A stretch of 50,307 nucleotides of DNA from assembly GCA_030730365.1 (NCBI GenBank), contig JANQVJ010000052.1, positions 41,874-92,180 of the forward strand, read 5' to 3'. The DNA is from Verrucomicrobiales bacterium. Lineage in GTDB: Bacteria > Verrucomicrobiota > Verrucomicrobiia > Verrucomicrobiales > DEV007. Both the position numbers and the translations under genes were made by a program. Below, in pieces: positions 43,143-50,307 of this stretch. How positions within the stretch are numbered: position 1 is the first letter of the stretch; the number at the start of each line of letters is the position of its first letter. The notes under the pieces were generated by a model. The model saw only the letters and a program-made list of their open reading frames with translations. It made no database searches and had not been told where the DNA came from.

Positions 43143-43465
43143 GGCTATCGGTGATGCCCCCGCCGGGGCGTCTCCTCCAAATGAGTGGTGGACGGTTCGG
43201 CAAACCGTCCCTACCACGCTCATCATGTTCCCCGCTGAGGACCTCTTAGCCCTTCCGCGTCTTTTTCCCACTCGCGCCGCACATTTATGCAGCGATCTTA
43301 TCGTTCTACTGGGGATCTGGATGGCGCTTCATGCAAAGCGACTCGGCCGAGCTCCGCCTGATGAATGAGTTGAATACAGTCGATAGGGTTGAGTGAAAGA
43401 CTTCCCTGTTTCGTCCGGACTTAGCCGAGCGGGGTTGTGCTCCTGAGCAGAGGCTGGCGAGTTTC
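43143..43465. repeat. Intergenic region with two adjacent hairpins, REP-like
   Basis: Two hairpins follow the oxidoreductase gene: GATGCCCC with GGGGCGTC (43153-43172, 4-base loop) and a longer one at 43185-43217, arms GTGGT-GGACGGTT and AACCGTCC-(CT)-ACCAC with a 5-base loop. The paired arrangement looks like an interspersed palindromic repeat, perhaps also a terminator, although T tracts are absent. Past 43220 I see nothing firm. Confidence 0.45.
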
Positions 43466-44749
43466 CTATGGTTTGCGCCCGATCTCGAACTGATCGAGGA
43501 CCTGCCGCTCGAGACCGATTGCGGTGCCTTTGATCGTGTCGTTGGAAAACTCGAGGAGGTGGACATGATGGCCGTTGCTCGTCATCCCGGGGGCCTCGAG
43601 ATACCAGCGCGAGGTGTCGGGATCGCGCTGGGGAACGCCGAGGCCGCCGTCGCCGATGTAGACGATGCCTTTTTCAGCGTTCTCTTTGTCCTGATAGATG
43701 GGCACGGTGCGCTTGAGGCTGTGATGGTCGGCTTCCATCACGAGATCGGCCTGGAATTCCTCGAAGAGCGGGACCCAGTGCTGCCGCTGGGATTCTCCCT
43801 GGGCATACTCCTTGACGCTGCCGTAGGCGGGCACGTGATACTGAGCGAGAATCCAGCGGGGTTTGTCACCCGCGCGGTAGTCTTTGAGTGTCTTTGCGAG
43901 CCAGTCGCGCTGATCGCCGGCGTGGCTGATCTCGGTGTTGAGGGTGAGGAGGACGGCGCCTTTGGTAAGTTCGGTCGCGAAATAATAATTGTGATCCCGC
44001 TTCGGCCAGTAAAACATCTCCTCGAAGGTGATGCCCCGGTCGTGATTGCCTCGCGAAGGGATGACGGGGAGCAGTCTGCCGTCTTTCGTCGTCGTCAGTT
44101 CATGATCCGAGAGCCAGTCTGTCATGAAGGTCCACTCGGCCTTCGCACAGTAGTCGGCGCCGTGGGCGAGGGCGATGATATCGGGGTTCTCCTCGAGCAG
44201 ACCGGCCATGAGCTTGTTCACCAGACGGCGGTCTTCATGCACCTCGGGCCACTGCGGGCCGCGTCGGGAGTCTCCGCCGAAGAGTAACTGGAAGGGACGA
44301 TCATCATCCGGGGCGGTCACAAAATGGAACTCGCGCGACTGGTATTTGCCGCTGACGATCACGAGATAATACGTCGTGGCGGGTTTCAGATCTTCGAGGA
44401 GGACGCTGTGGCCGATGTTGGCGGGCACCTTGTTCTCTCTGTCTTTGGGGATGAGTGTGTAGGGATGTGAATGGACCGCCTTCGTTGAAAAGGCATACTT
44501 TTCGAGTTCCCCCTTGCGCGATTCGGTGTCCCAGTAGACGCCGTGGGATTCAAAAAACTCGTCCGCGGTGGTCCAGGCGACCGATGCCTTCGTCGAAGGT
44601 TCGTGCATGAACATGACCCGGTGGTGCATGAAAGGACGGTCCGCCGCCTCTTTTACCGTGCCGGGTTCCTCCGCCGTGAGCGGGGAGGCTGAAGCGAAGG
44701 CGAAGAGCGCGGCGAGAGCGGAGAGCGGGAGGGTGTGCGGCAGGGGCAT
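43466..44749 (-). CDS. Secreted metallophosphoesterase (purple acid phosphatase-like)
   Basis: The 427-residue protein starts at ATG 44747-44749 (MPLPHTLPLSALAALFAFAS, signal). An N-terminal fibronectin-like domain (PSTKASVAWTTADEF, then LEDLKPATTYYLVIVSGKYQ) precedes the catalytic domain. Metal-ligand blocks can be seen: LLFGGDSRRGPQ, ALAHGADYC, IPSRGNHDRG, AQYHVPAY and MEADHHSLKRTVP. The last block normally reads GHxH, so one ligand region has changed. Two-metal phosphomonoesterase or phosphodiesterase activity is expected in the periplasm. The C-terminus is short. A long region with a bulged hairpin separates it from the FUN14-like gene. Confidence 0.87.
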   Translation of the reverse strand: MPLPHTLPLSALAALFAFASASPLTAEEPGTVKEAADRPFMHHRVMFMHEPSTKASVAWTTADEFFESHGVYWDTESRKGELEKYAFSTKAVHSHPYTLIPKDRENKVPANIGHSVLLEDLKPATTYYLVIVSGKYQSREFHFVTAPDDDRPFQLLFGGDSRRGPQWPEVHEDRRLVNKLMAGLLEENPDIIALAHGADYCAKAEWTFMTDWLSDHELTTTKDGRLLPVIPSRGNHDRGITFEEMFYWPKRDHNYYFATELTKGAVLLTLNTEISHAGDQRDWLAKTLKDYRAGDKPRWILAQYHVPAYGSVKEYAQGESQRQHWVPLFEEFQADLVMEADHHSLKRTVPIYQDKENAEKGIVYIGDGGLGVPQRDPDTSRWYLEAPGMTSNGHHVHLLEFSNDTIKGTAIGLERQVLDQFEIGRKP

Positions 44750-44884
44750 GGAGGATGCCAGTGTGCGAGACCGATACGGGGAAGTCAATATTTCCCGCAG
44801 AACTTGGCACGCGGGATGCGCTTACCGGAAGTGGAGCGGGAGTTTACACGGGTCTCATCCCCCGGTGCCATTCCTAACTCAACA

Positions 44885-44940
44885 ACCTCGAATTCGCTGT
44901 GGAAGCGGGCTTCCGGCTCAGGAAGCCCGTTTCCCGAGGT
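44885..44940. other. Bulged 14-base-pair hairpin in the intergenic region
   Basis: Arms GGAAGCGGGCTTCC (44901-44914) and GGAAGCCCGTTTCC (44921-44934) pair fully with one G-U wobble around a 6-base loop. An outer helix, ACCTCG (44885-44890) with CGAGGT (44935-44940), encloses it, with a 10-base bulge on the left only. No T tract follows. It may be a structured RNA, a recombination-site-like element or a variant terminator. Confidence 0.5.
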
Positions 44941-45002
44941 CGGCTGACCGCTTAAAAGTGCAGTGGCGCCGATTTTCAGTCGGGTTATACTTTCGGTCTC
45001 AC

Positions 45003-45521
45003 ATGATCGGACTTCAGGAACTCTTTGGCGTTTTTACCGGCACGAAACGCACGCTCCTCCTTGTCGCGGGTGGTCTCGCGCTGGGCGGCATGATGTGGAG
45101 CGACGGTGATGTGTCTTCCGAAGAAAAAACGAAGAAACTTCCCGACTCGATCGGTGACGCCCTCCGCGCGGACTGGAGCGAGGGAAGCCCCCGGCGAGAC
45201 GCCTGGTTCGGTGACCGGCAGTCCCTCTCCGACGGCGCTGTCCGATTTGGTCTCAGCTTTATTGTAGCGATGGTGTTCGGCTCTCTCCTGAGGGTTGCAG
45301 TGAAGACGGCGATCTCACTCCTCATCATCGGTGGATTTGTCGTGTGGGTCCTCCAATCCCGCGGAATGATCGATCCGGGCTGGGAGAATTATTACGGATC
45401 GGTAAGCGAGAGCCGGAACTGGCTCATGGTCCGGTTCAGTGTCGCCGGACAGATCCTCCAGGATCATTTGCCCTCGGCCAGTGCCGCACTCATTGGCTTC
45501 GGGTTCGGGCTGCGACGGTGA
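45003..45521 (+). CDS. FUN14-like membrane protein
   Basis: The 172-residue protein starts at ATG 45003 (MIGLQELFGVFTGTKRTLLL); the frame is open far upstream but without character. Three hydrophobic helices are visible (LLLVAGGLALGGMMW, GLSFIVAMVFGSLLRVAVKT, and AISLLIIGGFVVWVL), and the core SFIVAMVFGSLLRVAVKTAI plus GMIDPGWENYYGSV matches the FUN14 family, whose bacterial members are of unknown role. A short closing helix (ALIGFGFGLRR) completes it. The gene stands alone and diverges from the metallophosphoesterase. Confidence 0.75.
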   Translation: MIGLQELFGVFTGTKRTLLLVAGGLALGGMMWSDGDVSSEEKTKKLPDSIGDALRADWSEGSPRRDAWFGDRQSLSDGAVRFGLSFIVAMVFGSLLRVAVKTAISLLIIGGFVVWVLQSRGMIDPGWENYYGSVSESRNWLMVRFSVAGQILQDHLPSASAALIGFGFGLRR

Positions 45522-45770
45522 AAATACGGCTTCGCACCGCTTTTTCAGGGCGGTTCCCGGCCGGTTTCCCGCTTCCTTTTTTCTGAAAGAAGCTAGGCGA
45601 AGGAAGGTGCTTGAGGTCCCCGGGAAAAAGTTGAAAGAAATTCGCCCCGACACGTATTGTCTGGTGTAAGCACGCCGAGTCTGCACTATATTTTTACGAG
45701 TCAGCCGTTTGTGGCTCCGCTTATCCCGTCCCCGCTGAAGTCTGAATTTATCATTTCTTTTTCCTCCTGA

Positions 45771-46637
45771 ATGTCGTCAAATTGCAGATCCCCTTCGCTG
45801 TTCCTGCTCCTTACCTTCGCTCTTTCGCTGAGCTCGTGCATCGTCATGCCGACGAATACGCACCGGGACCAGCGCCGATCCCTCGCCAAATACGATTCAT
45901 TGGGCATCGACGCACCGGTGACCCTGCCCGAGCTGAGGAATCGCACCGACAAGGGTTTCTCTGCCGCGGACTTCCTTACGCTGCACTCGGGACTCATCGT
46001 GAGCGGGAAGTACATCGACGAGGATTTCAAATCCAAACTCGCCACAAGTCGTGAGGCGCAGGAGGGCGTCCTCGAACTGGGGTTCTCGGTCCCCATCGCC
46101 AAAGGCGGCTCCGGATTTGGGAGCTGCGCACCTGTGACCGCGGACGGTTACTTCCTGACGGCAGCACACGTCCTTGCGCACAAGGATTCCTACGTTCTCT
46201 ATGCGACGTCTTCTCATCGCAACACCTACATCGACTACGCACCGATCCGCGTGGTCTATCGAAATGACGCGGCTGACTTCGCCATCGTCAAAGCCGAGAT
46301 GAAGACTCCGCGTTTTCTCAGGTATCGCCGCGATCCACTCACGCCGTCCAGCACGCTCTTCGCCGGTGGATGGATGCATGAGAAGGGGGGCGGTCTTTTC
46401 ATCGAACACCAATCGGTGAACGAGGAACCGAGTGGCCATTTTCGCAAGGTCATCACGACTCTACCGATGATCAAGGGGGACAGCGGTTCTCCTCTGATCG
46501 ACCGGCACGGGCGCCTCTGTGGTGTCCTCAGCACGATGCGTCTCGGGATCATCGTAAAGATGAAGCCCAAGTCTACTGCGGTCATGATGAACCACGCGGA
46601 AATCGAAAAACTCATCAGTGCGGACCGGCGACGCTGA
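45771..46637 (+). CDS. Lipoprotein trypsin-like serine protease
   Basis: The 288-residue protein begins MSSNCRSPSLFLLLTFALSL with lipobox LSSC (Cys23). The S1-type domain shows a full triad: His133 in LTAAHVL, Asp169 in DAADFAIV and Ser238 in KGDSGSPLI. The region GSGFGSCAPVTADGYF is typical of the first strand. No PDZ or other domain follows. It should act at the membrane surface on misfolded or regulatory proteins. A 249-base open frame without a start codon overlaps its 3' end on the opposite strand (46615-46863). The start codon directly follows the ATTTCTTTTTCCTCCTGA stretch, with no clear SD. Confidence 0.85.
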   Translation: MSSNCRSPSLFLLLTFALSLSSCIVMPTNTHRDQRRSLAKYDSLGIDAPVTLPELRNRTDKGFSAADFLTLHSGLIVSGKYIDEDFKSKLATSREAQEGVLELGFSVPIAKGGSGFGSCAPVTADGYFLTAAHVLAHKDSYVLYATSSHRNTYIDYAPIRVVYRNDAADFAIVKAEMKTPRFLRYRRDPLTPSSTLFAGGWMHEKGGGLFIEHQSVNEEPSGHFRKVITTLPMIKGDSGSPLIDRHGRLCGVLSTMRLGIIVKMKPKSTAVMMNHAEIEKLISADRRR

Positions 46638-46863
46638 GTCCGTTCGGCAGTGTTCTGAACTGATCAGCAAAGCTGACCGGTAGGCCTATCTTCTCAGTTT
46701 TTGTCAGTGAACGAAACGTCTGGGCAGGAAGCGATGGCCCTGTCTTCTCATCGCCCTGGTTTTTCAGATCCACGCCGAAGAGCTGGTCTTTTTCGCGTTT
46801 GATGAGTATGCCATTACCCGACCCTGGCGAAACCGTCTCGCAAAGACCGCACCTCGAGCGCTC
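46615..46863 (-). pseudogene. Possible decayed gene end of unknown type
   Basis: The minus strand is open for 82 codons and reads like protein (for example GILIKREKDQLFGVDLKNQG, then LTKTEKIGLPVSFADQFRTL), but there is no ATG and it overlaps the protease gene's end. It may be the C-terminal remnant of a lost gene or simply a chance open frame. No family was recognised. Confidence 0.25.
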
Positions 46864-46948
46864 TCATGAGTTGTGATCAAGTAATTCATCCCAACTTCTC
46901 TCCCTTCTTTTCCTACCGACTCATGAGCACTGTTCCCGCGATGATCTC

Positions 46949-48055
46949 CTAATTCCTCAGCCCAGTAAGAGTGCTCTCGAGATCTCTCTGATCCACCGCA
47001 TCCGAGACAAAGGCCTCGCCGATCGCCTTCAGGAGCACGAAGCGGATTGCACCCGCCTCGAATTTTTTATCCCGTCCCATCGCCGCGAGGACCGTTTCGT
47101 CAGGCACATCGGCGGCGAGGGTCGTTGGTAGCTCATAGGTGCGGAGTGCCGCGATGATCCGTTCGCCGGCCGCAGGATCAAGGCCTGACTTTGCCACCGA
47201 GAGCCGCGTCGCCGCGACCATTCCCAGACTGATCGCCTCACCGTGGAGAAAACGGCCGTAGCCTCCCGCGGCCTCGATACCGTGGCCGATAGTGTGGCCG
47301 AAATTCAGAAGCGCGCGGGTCCCCGTCGTTTCGCGCTCGTCTTCCTCGACGACCGCGGCTTTGATCGCGACGTTCCGCGAGACCAGTTCGACGAGGTGTT
47401 CGCGGATAGTGTCCTTCGCCTCGACGAGGTCAAGCAAGGTGGTGTCGCGGATCGCGGCGTGTTTGATGATCTCGGCAAAGCCCTCGTTGAACTCACGCTC
47501 GGGCAGGCTGTCCAGTGTCGCGACGTCGGCGATGACAAGTTGCGGCTGATGAAAGGCTCCCAGCAGATTTTTACCCTCGGGCGTATTGACTCCCGTCTTG
47601 CCGCCGACCGAGCTGTCGACCTGACTCACGATAGTGGTCGGGATCTGCACATAGGGAATCCCGCGTTGGAAAATGGCGGCAGCGAATCCGGCGAGATCAC
47701 CAACGACGCCGCCGCCGAGAGCGACGAGAAAAGACTTCCGGTCGAGACCCGCCCGCAGCATTTCGCGGCAGACCTCAGTGACCTGTGCCATGCTCTTCGA
47801 AGCCTCGCCCGCTGGGACGGTGATGAGAACCGTGCGGATGCCCGCCGCTTCGAGGGAGGCCAGCACCGTTTCCGCATAGAGCGGGCCGACCGTGGAGTCG
47901 GTCACGATCGCCGCCGTGCGACTGCGCATCCCCGTGCGGGAACTGATGAGCTCGGCCGTGTCCGCGAGCAACCCTGATCCGACGAGCACGGTGTAGTGGT
48001 CGTTCGCGAGGGTGAGAGAGATCGTGCGTGGGTTTCCTTCAGTGACAGTGGGCAT
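46949..48055 (-). CDS. aroB: 3-dehydroquinate synthase
   Basis: The 368-residue enzyme of the shikimate pathway converts DAHP to 3-dehydroquinate with NAD and a metal ion. Family blocks are unmistakable: GGGVVGDLAGFAAAIFQRGI, PYVQIPTTIVSQVDSSVGGK with TGVN, EGFAEIIKHAAIRD, and the metal-site LNFGHTIGHGIEAAGGYG. The length is normal. The gene follows miaA on the same strand with 54 bases between, so the two could be one transcript, although they are functionally unrelated. The start is ATG (MPTVTEGNPRTISLTL). Confidence 0.97.
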   Translation of the reverse strand: MPTVTEGNPRTISLTLANDHYTVLVGSGLLADTAELISSRTGMRSRTAAIVTDSTVGPLYAETVLASLEAAGIRTVLITVPAGEASKSMAQVTEVCREMLRAGLDRKSFLVALGGGVVGDLAGFAAAIFQRGIPYVQIPTTIVSQVDSSVGGKTGVNTPEGKNLLGAFHQPQLVIADVATLDSLPEREFNEGFAEIIKHAAIRDTTLLDLVEAKDTIREHLVELVSRNVAIKAAVVEEDERETTGTRALLNFGHTIGHGIEAAGGYGRFLHGEAISLGMVAATRLSVAKSGLDPAAGERIIAALRTYELPTTLAADVPDETVLAAMGRDKKFEAGAIRFVLLKAIGEAFVSDAVDQRDLESTLTGLRN

Positions 48056-48109
48056 GGAGTGGCAACGATGAACGCGCCGGAACGAACTTTCAACGGGTAA
48101 GGTGAGGCT

Positions 48110-49027
48110 TCACACGGTGGAGGGGAATCCCTTGTAAAAGGCGGCAATGCGGACGGCGGTGGCGGCGGGCGCCTCGTCGGGCGGCACTTCGAGCCGGTGA
48201 AACGCCGTCTCGCGGCGAAACCACGAGGCCTGGCGTTTCGCATACTGACGGGTCATTTGCCGGATTACTTCGATGCAGTCTGGAAGACGCAATGATCCGT
48301 CAAGATGCGAACGTATCTCCCTAAGTCCGATCGCTCTCTCCGCCGTGGTCGAGACTTCGCCAAGAGCAGCGATCTCGCTCACGACGCCGTTTTCAAACAT
48401 CGTGAGAGTGCGGCGATTAATGCGGTCATTCACCTCGTCGCGTTCCCGGTGAAGATAGACGGCGCGGATCACAGGCGCGTTTTCCGCCCATTCGCTCTTC
48501 AGTTGTGAGGCGGGTGTGCCGGTGAGCAGACAAATCTCGAGATTGCGGGTAACATAGCGACGATTCAGTAAGTTCGTCCGCGCGGCGCCTTCCGGATCGA
48601 GGGTGCGGTAGCGCTCCACGAGTTGATTCAGAGAGAGAGACTCGAGCTCGCGGCGCACGGTCGGATCCCCCTTCGGTGTGGGCGCGAGACCGTGCGTGAT
48701 CGCTTTCAGATAGAGACCGCTACCTCCGACGACGAGGGGCAGGGCACGGGACGAGACCTCGGCGATCTTCTCTTTCGCGAGACGGGCAAAGCTTGCTGCA
48801 TCACACTCCGCGGTTGCCGCCAGCTTCCCGAAGAGATGATGTGGGCAAGTGGTTCGATCCTCCTCCGACGGGGCGGCACTGAGGATTTCCAATCCCCGGT
48901 AGATCTGGAAGGCGTCGGCATTGATGATCTCGACCGGGGCCAGTTGCCGCGCTAGGGCGAGAGCGATCGCCGTTTTCCCGCTGCCCGTTTGGCCGGCGAG
49001 GTAGAGAGGCGGGAGAGGGGATTTCAT
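48110..49027 (-). CDS. miaA: tRNA dimethylallyltransferase
   Basis: The 305-residue protein puts the isopentenyl group on A37 of tRNAs that read codons beginning with U. Recognised blocks are the P-loop AGQTGSGKTAIALALARQL, VEIINADAFQIYRGLEI (where the classic Asp-Ser-Arg-Gln is altered to DAFQIYR), LPLVVGGSGLYLKAITHGLA and the zinc-finger-free C-terminus RQMTRQYAKRQASWFRRE, a MiaA hallmark. The start is ATG 49025-49027. A perfect terminator lies just upstream (49037-49070), so transcription probably starts after the RRM gene's terminator. Confidence 0.95.
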   Translation of the reverse strand: MKSPLPPLYLAGQTGSGKTAIALALARQLAPVEIINADAFQIYRGLEILSAAPSEEDRTTCPHHLFGKLAATAECDAASFARLAKEKIAEVSSRALPLVVGGSGLYLKAITHGLAPTPKGDPTVRRELESLSLNQLVERYRTLDPEGAARTNLLNRRYVTRNLEICLLTGTPASQLKSEWAENAPVIRAVYLHRERDEVNDRINRRTLTMFENGVVSEIAALGEVSTTAERAIGLREIRSHLDGSLRLPDCIEVIRQMTRQYAKRQASWFRRETAFHRLEVPPDEAPAATAVRIAAFYKGFPSTV

Positions 49028-49036
49028 CGGTAAAGT

Positions 49037-49070
49037 AAAACGCCGGAACGATCAGGGACCGTTCCGGCGT
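49037..49070 (-). terminator. Intrinsic terminator of the RRM gene
   Basis: A perfect 11-base-pair stem, ACGCCGGAACG (49040-49050) with CGTTCCGGCGT (49060-49070), has a 9-base loop and a TTTTACTTTA tract on the minus strand. It lies 29 bases past the RRM stop and ten bases before the miaA start. Confidence 0.9.
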
Positions 49071-49098
49071 CAAAGATACGAACGATCCGTCAATCGGA

Positions 49099-49773
49099 TC
49101 AGCTGTGCTGGCTCGAGGAACTCTCCGCCATGGCTGACTCTTCGTCGGATCCGTCATTCGGACCGTCGCTTCGGGCTCCGCTCACAATGAGCTTGCGGCC
49201 CATGAAGTCCTGATCGTCGAGCACGCTGACGGCACGCTTGGCCTCGTCGACCGAGCCCATTTCGACAAAGGCGAAGCCCTTCGACTGCTGGGTGCGGGGG
49301 TTGGTGACCACTTCAGCACGGAGGACATTGCCGACCCCGCGGAAGAGAGACTCCAGCTCAGCCTCGCCGGTTGAGTAGTCGAGGTTGCCGACATAGAGCC
49401 GACCCGAGGTTACCTCAGTGCGATTGTGCTTCGGGCGGCTCCTGGTGTCGGCGCTCTTCGGAGCTCTCGACCTCGGCGCCGACTCTGCGTCAGGCTTGCG
49501 GGTGGACCTGGGCGCGGCCGATGACCGTGCTTTCGGTTTTGCCTTCGCCTTGCCTAGTAGCCCAAAAGTCAGGATCGAGAGGATTTTCTGGCCCGTCGTC
49601 TGCTCGGGGGCTTTGGGCCTCGAGCCGCTGCGGTTACGATTGCGCGAGCGATTTCGCCCGCCTGAGTCGGAGCCTCCGCTGCTGGATTGACTTCCCTGAC
49701 GGTTGCGACTGCGTCCGCCTGAACGATTGCCGCTCTGGCGGCGATTTTGATTGTTTTGTGATCTGTTTTCCAT
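49099..49773 (-). CDS. RNA-binding protein with RRM domain and low-complexity basic N-terminus
   Basis: The 224-residue protein starts at ATG 49771-49773 (MENRSQNNQNRRQSGNRSGG). Residues about 1-125 are low-complexity, rich in Arg, Ser, Gly, Asn and Gln (GGRNRSRNRNRSGSRPKAPE), with a hydrophobic patch ILSILTFGLLGKA and a Lys/Ala-rich segment. Residues about 128-205 are one RRM with RNP2 LYVGNLDY and RNP1 KGFAFVEM. Stand-alone bacterial RRM proteins are usually short (80-110 residues), so this N-terminus is an unusual addition. A cold-shock or RNA-chaperone role is likely but unproven. Confidence 0.9.
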   Translation of the reverse strand: MENRSQNNQNRRQSGNRSGGRSRNRQGSQSSSGGSDSGGRNRSRNRNRSGSRPKAPEQTTGQKILSILTFGLLGKAKAKPKARSSAAPRSTRKPDAESAPRSRAPKSADTRSRPKHNRTEVTSGRLYVGNLDYSTGEAELESLFRGVGNVLRAEVVTNPRTQQSKGFAFVEMGSVDEAKRAVSVLDDQDFMGRKLIVSGARSDGPNDGSDEESAMAESSSSQHS

Positions 49774-50161
49774 CTGATGTGGAAGCTTTCTGGTTGGGGC
49801 CTTCACTGGGAATGGCCCGTGGGTTAAGGGCGGAGGGCTCTCTGGTCGGGTCCGGCAAGGGAAAGACGGCCGCCATAGCGGCGGGCGCTCTCTCAGTGAA
49901 GGGATTCTGAAGCCGATAAAGGGGCGGGGCCGCGTGGAAGCGGTCCTTCATCGCAGATGAAGCTGCCTCGTTGGCTATCGGTTGCAGGTCGTCAGCCAAA
50001 GGCGCGATGTCTGTCAGAATGTTTTTAGGATCAGGGAGTTGACTCCGAAGTGAAAAAAAGGACTTACTTCCCGCGTTCCGCAGCCTGAGACCCGTGACCC
50101 CACGCAGGATCGCGGATTTCGCTAGAGCAGCAACGCTCGTGGCCGGCTGGATGAATGACAT
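49634..50161 (-). CDS. Uncertain hypothetical protein upstream of the RRM gene
   Basis: From an ATG at 50161 an open frame of 175 codons continues until 49634, overlapping the RRM gene's 5' part by 140 bases. The first 125 residues look somewhat protein-like (PLADDLQPIANEAASSAMKD, then NPFTERAPAAMAAVFPLPDP); the last 45 only mirror the RRM low-complexity sequence in another frame. No signal peptide, family or ribosome-binding site stands out. It may be a real short gene extended by chance, or non-coding leader of the RRM gene. Confidence 0.3.
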   Translation of the reverse strand: MSFIQPATSVAALAKSAILRGVTGLRLRNAGSKSFFSLRSQLPDPKNILTDIAPLADDLQPIANEAASSAMKDRFHAAPPLYRLQNPFTERAPAAMAAVFPLPDPTREPSALNPRAIPSEGPNQKASTSDGKQITKQSKSPPERQSFRRTQSQPSGKSIQQRRLRLRRAKSLAQS

Positions 50162-50307
50162 GTCGAATCAGGGGAGAAGAAACCTTCTTATACGTTAACA
50201 ATCGGAGCATCCTCCCGCAAGCTAAGAATTGCGTCGGGTCTTCTGCTGTTTAGGAAATTCGGAAAGGCACGAAGCCAAGAAGGGGACTTGAGGAAATCGA
50301 AAAGCCT
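50162..50307. other. Right edge without a recognisable gene
   Basis: The last 146 bases are less GC-rich than average. They probably hold the promoter for the minus-strand genes to the left. No hairpin or RNA is evident. Confidence 0.35.

Noticed and set aside
49371..49910. A 179-codon plus-strand frame opposite the RRM gene
   Set aside because: Shadow of the RRM gene's low-complexity region; no motif.
1..50307. CRISPR arrays, rRNA genes, prophage or secretion-system clusters
   Set aside because: No regularly spaced repeats, rRNA sequence or phage and secretion genes were seen on either strand.

Overview
This window reads as chromosome from a member of the Verrucomicrobiota, most likely Verrucomicrobiales. 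The evidence is the concentration of families typical of the PVC (Planctomycetota-Verrucomicrobiota-Chlamydiota) superphylum: two DUF1549/DUF1553 planctomycete-type cytochromes, two DUF1501 proteins, two PVC-type propeller electron-transfer proteins, two complete FG-GAP/VCBS repeat proteins, a DUF1080 protein and many secreted enzymes. These sit beside ordinary housekeeping genes (rpoA, rplQ, aroB, miaA). DNA is GC-rich, genes are tightly packed and clear Shine-Dalgarno sites are rare. No rRNA, tRNA or CRISPR was seen.

Layout. 1-3.6 kb (minus): a DUF1549/1553 cytochrome gene followed by a DUF1501 gene cut by the window edge; just upstream lies a decayed FG-GAP gene end that probably once led this operon. 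3.6-6.7 kb: a TVP38/DedA-type membrane protein and, divergently, a fusion of HtrA-like protease with a SirB1-type transglutaminase fold. 6.9-8.5 kb: rpoA-rplQ, bounded by two strong terminators. 8.7-15 kb: a small secreted protein with a palindrome in its promoter, a three-gene ferric-type ABC importer, and a divergent Nramp-family transporter lacking the usual metal ligands. 15-18.4 kb: an L,D-transpeptidase and a short operon ending in a lipoprotein hydrolase.

18.4-24.7 kb (minus) is a four-gene operon: SGNH hydrolase, PVC haem protein, FG-GAP protein and a small four-CxxC protein. 26-34.5 kb (plus) holds a second DUF1549-DUF1501 pair split by an AbrB/Doc toxin-antitoxin module on the other strand, then a giant secreted protein fusing SGNH hydrolase, propeller and a copper-binding (cupredoxin) domain. 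The adjacent genes of the 18-25 kb operon are thus one polypeptide here, which argues that SGNH and propeller work together.

34.5-45 kb is mixed: truncated haemoglobin, DUF1080 hydrolase, a tiny lipoprotein, an esterase, a sugar isomerase/epimerase-like TIM barrel, a cytochrome-FG-GAP fusion, a deiodinase/redoxin-like protein, a Gfo/Idh/MocA oxidoreductase and a metallophosphoesterase. Several fit oxidative sugar catabolism through 3-keto intermediates. Decay is visible here: a frameshifted 2-hydroxyacid dehydrogenase end, and an internally deleted IS110 transposase lying against the first 24 codons of a DUF971 gene. 45-50 kb carries a FUN14-like membrane protein, a lipoprotein serine protease, aroB, miaA and an RRM protein with a low-complexity basic N-terminus.

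All calls come from reading translations and motifs by eye. No database search, structure prediction or folding was run.
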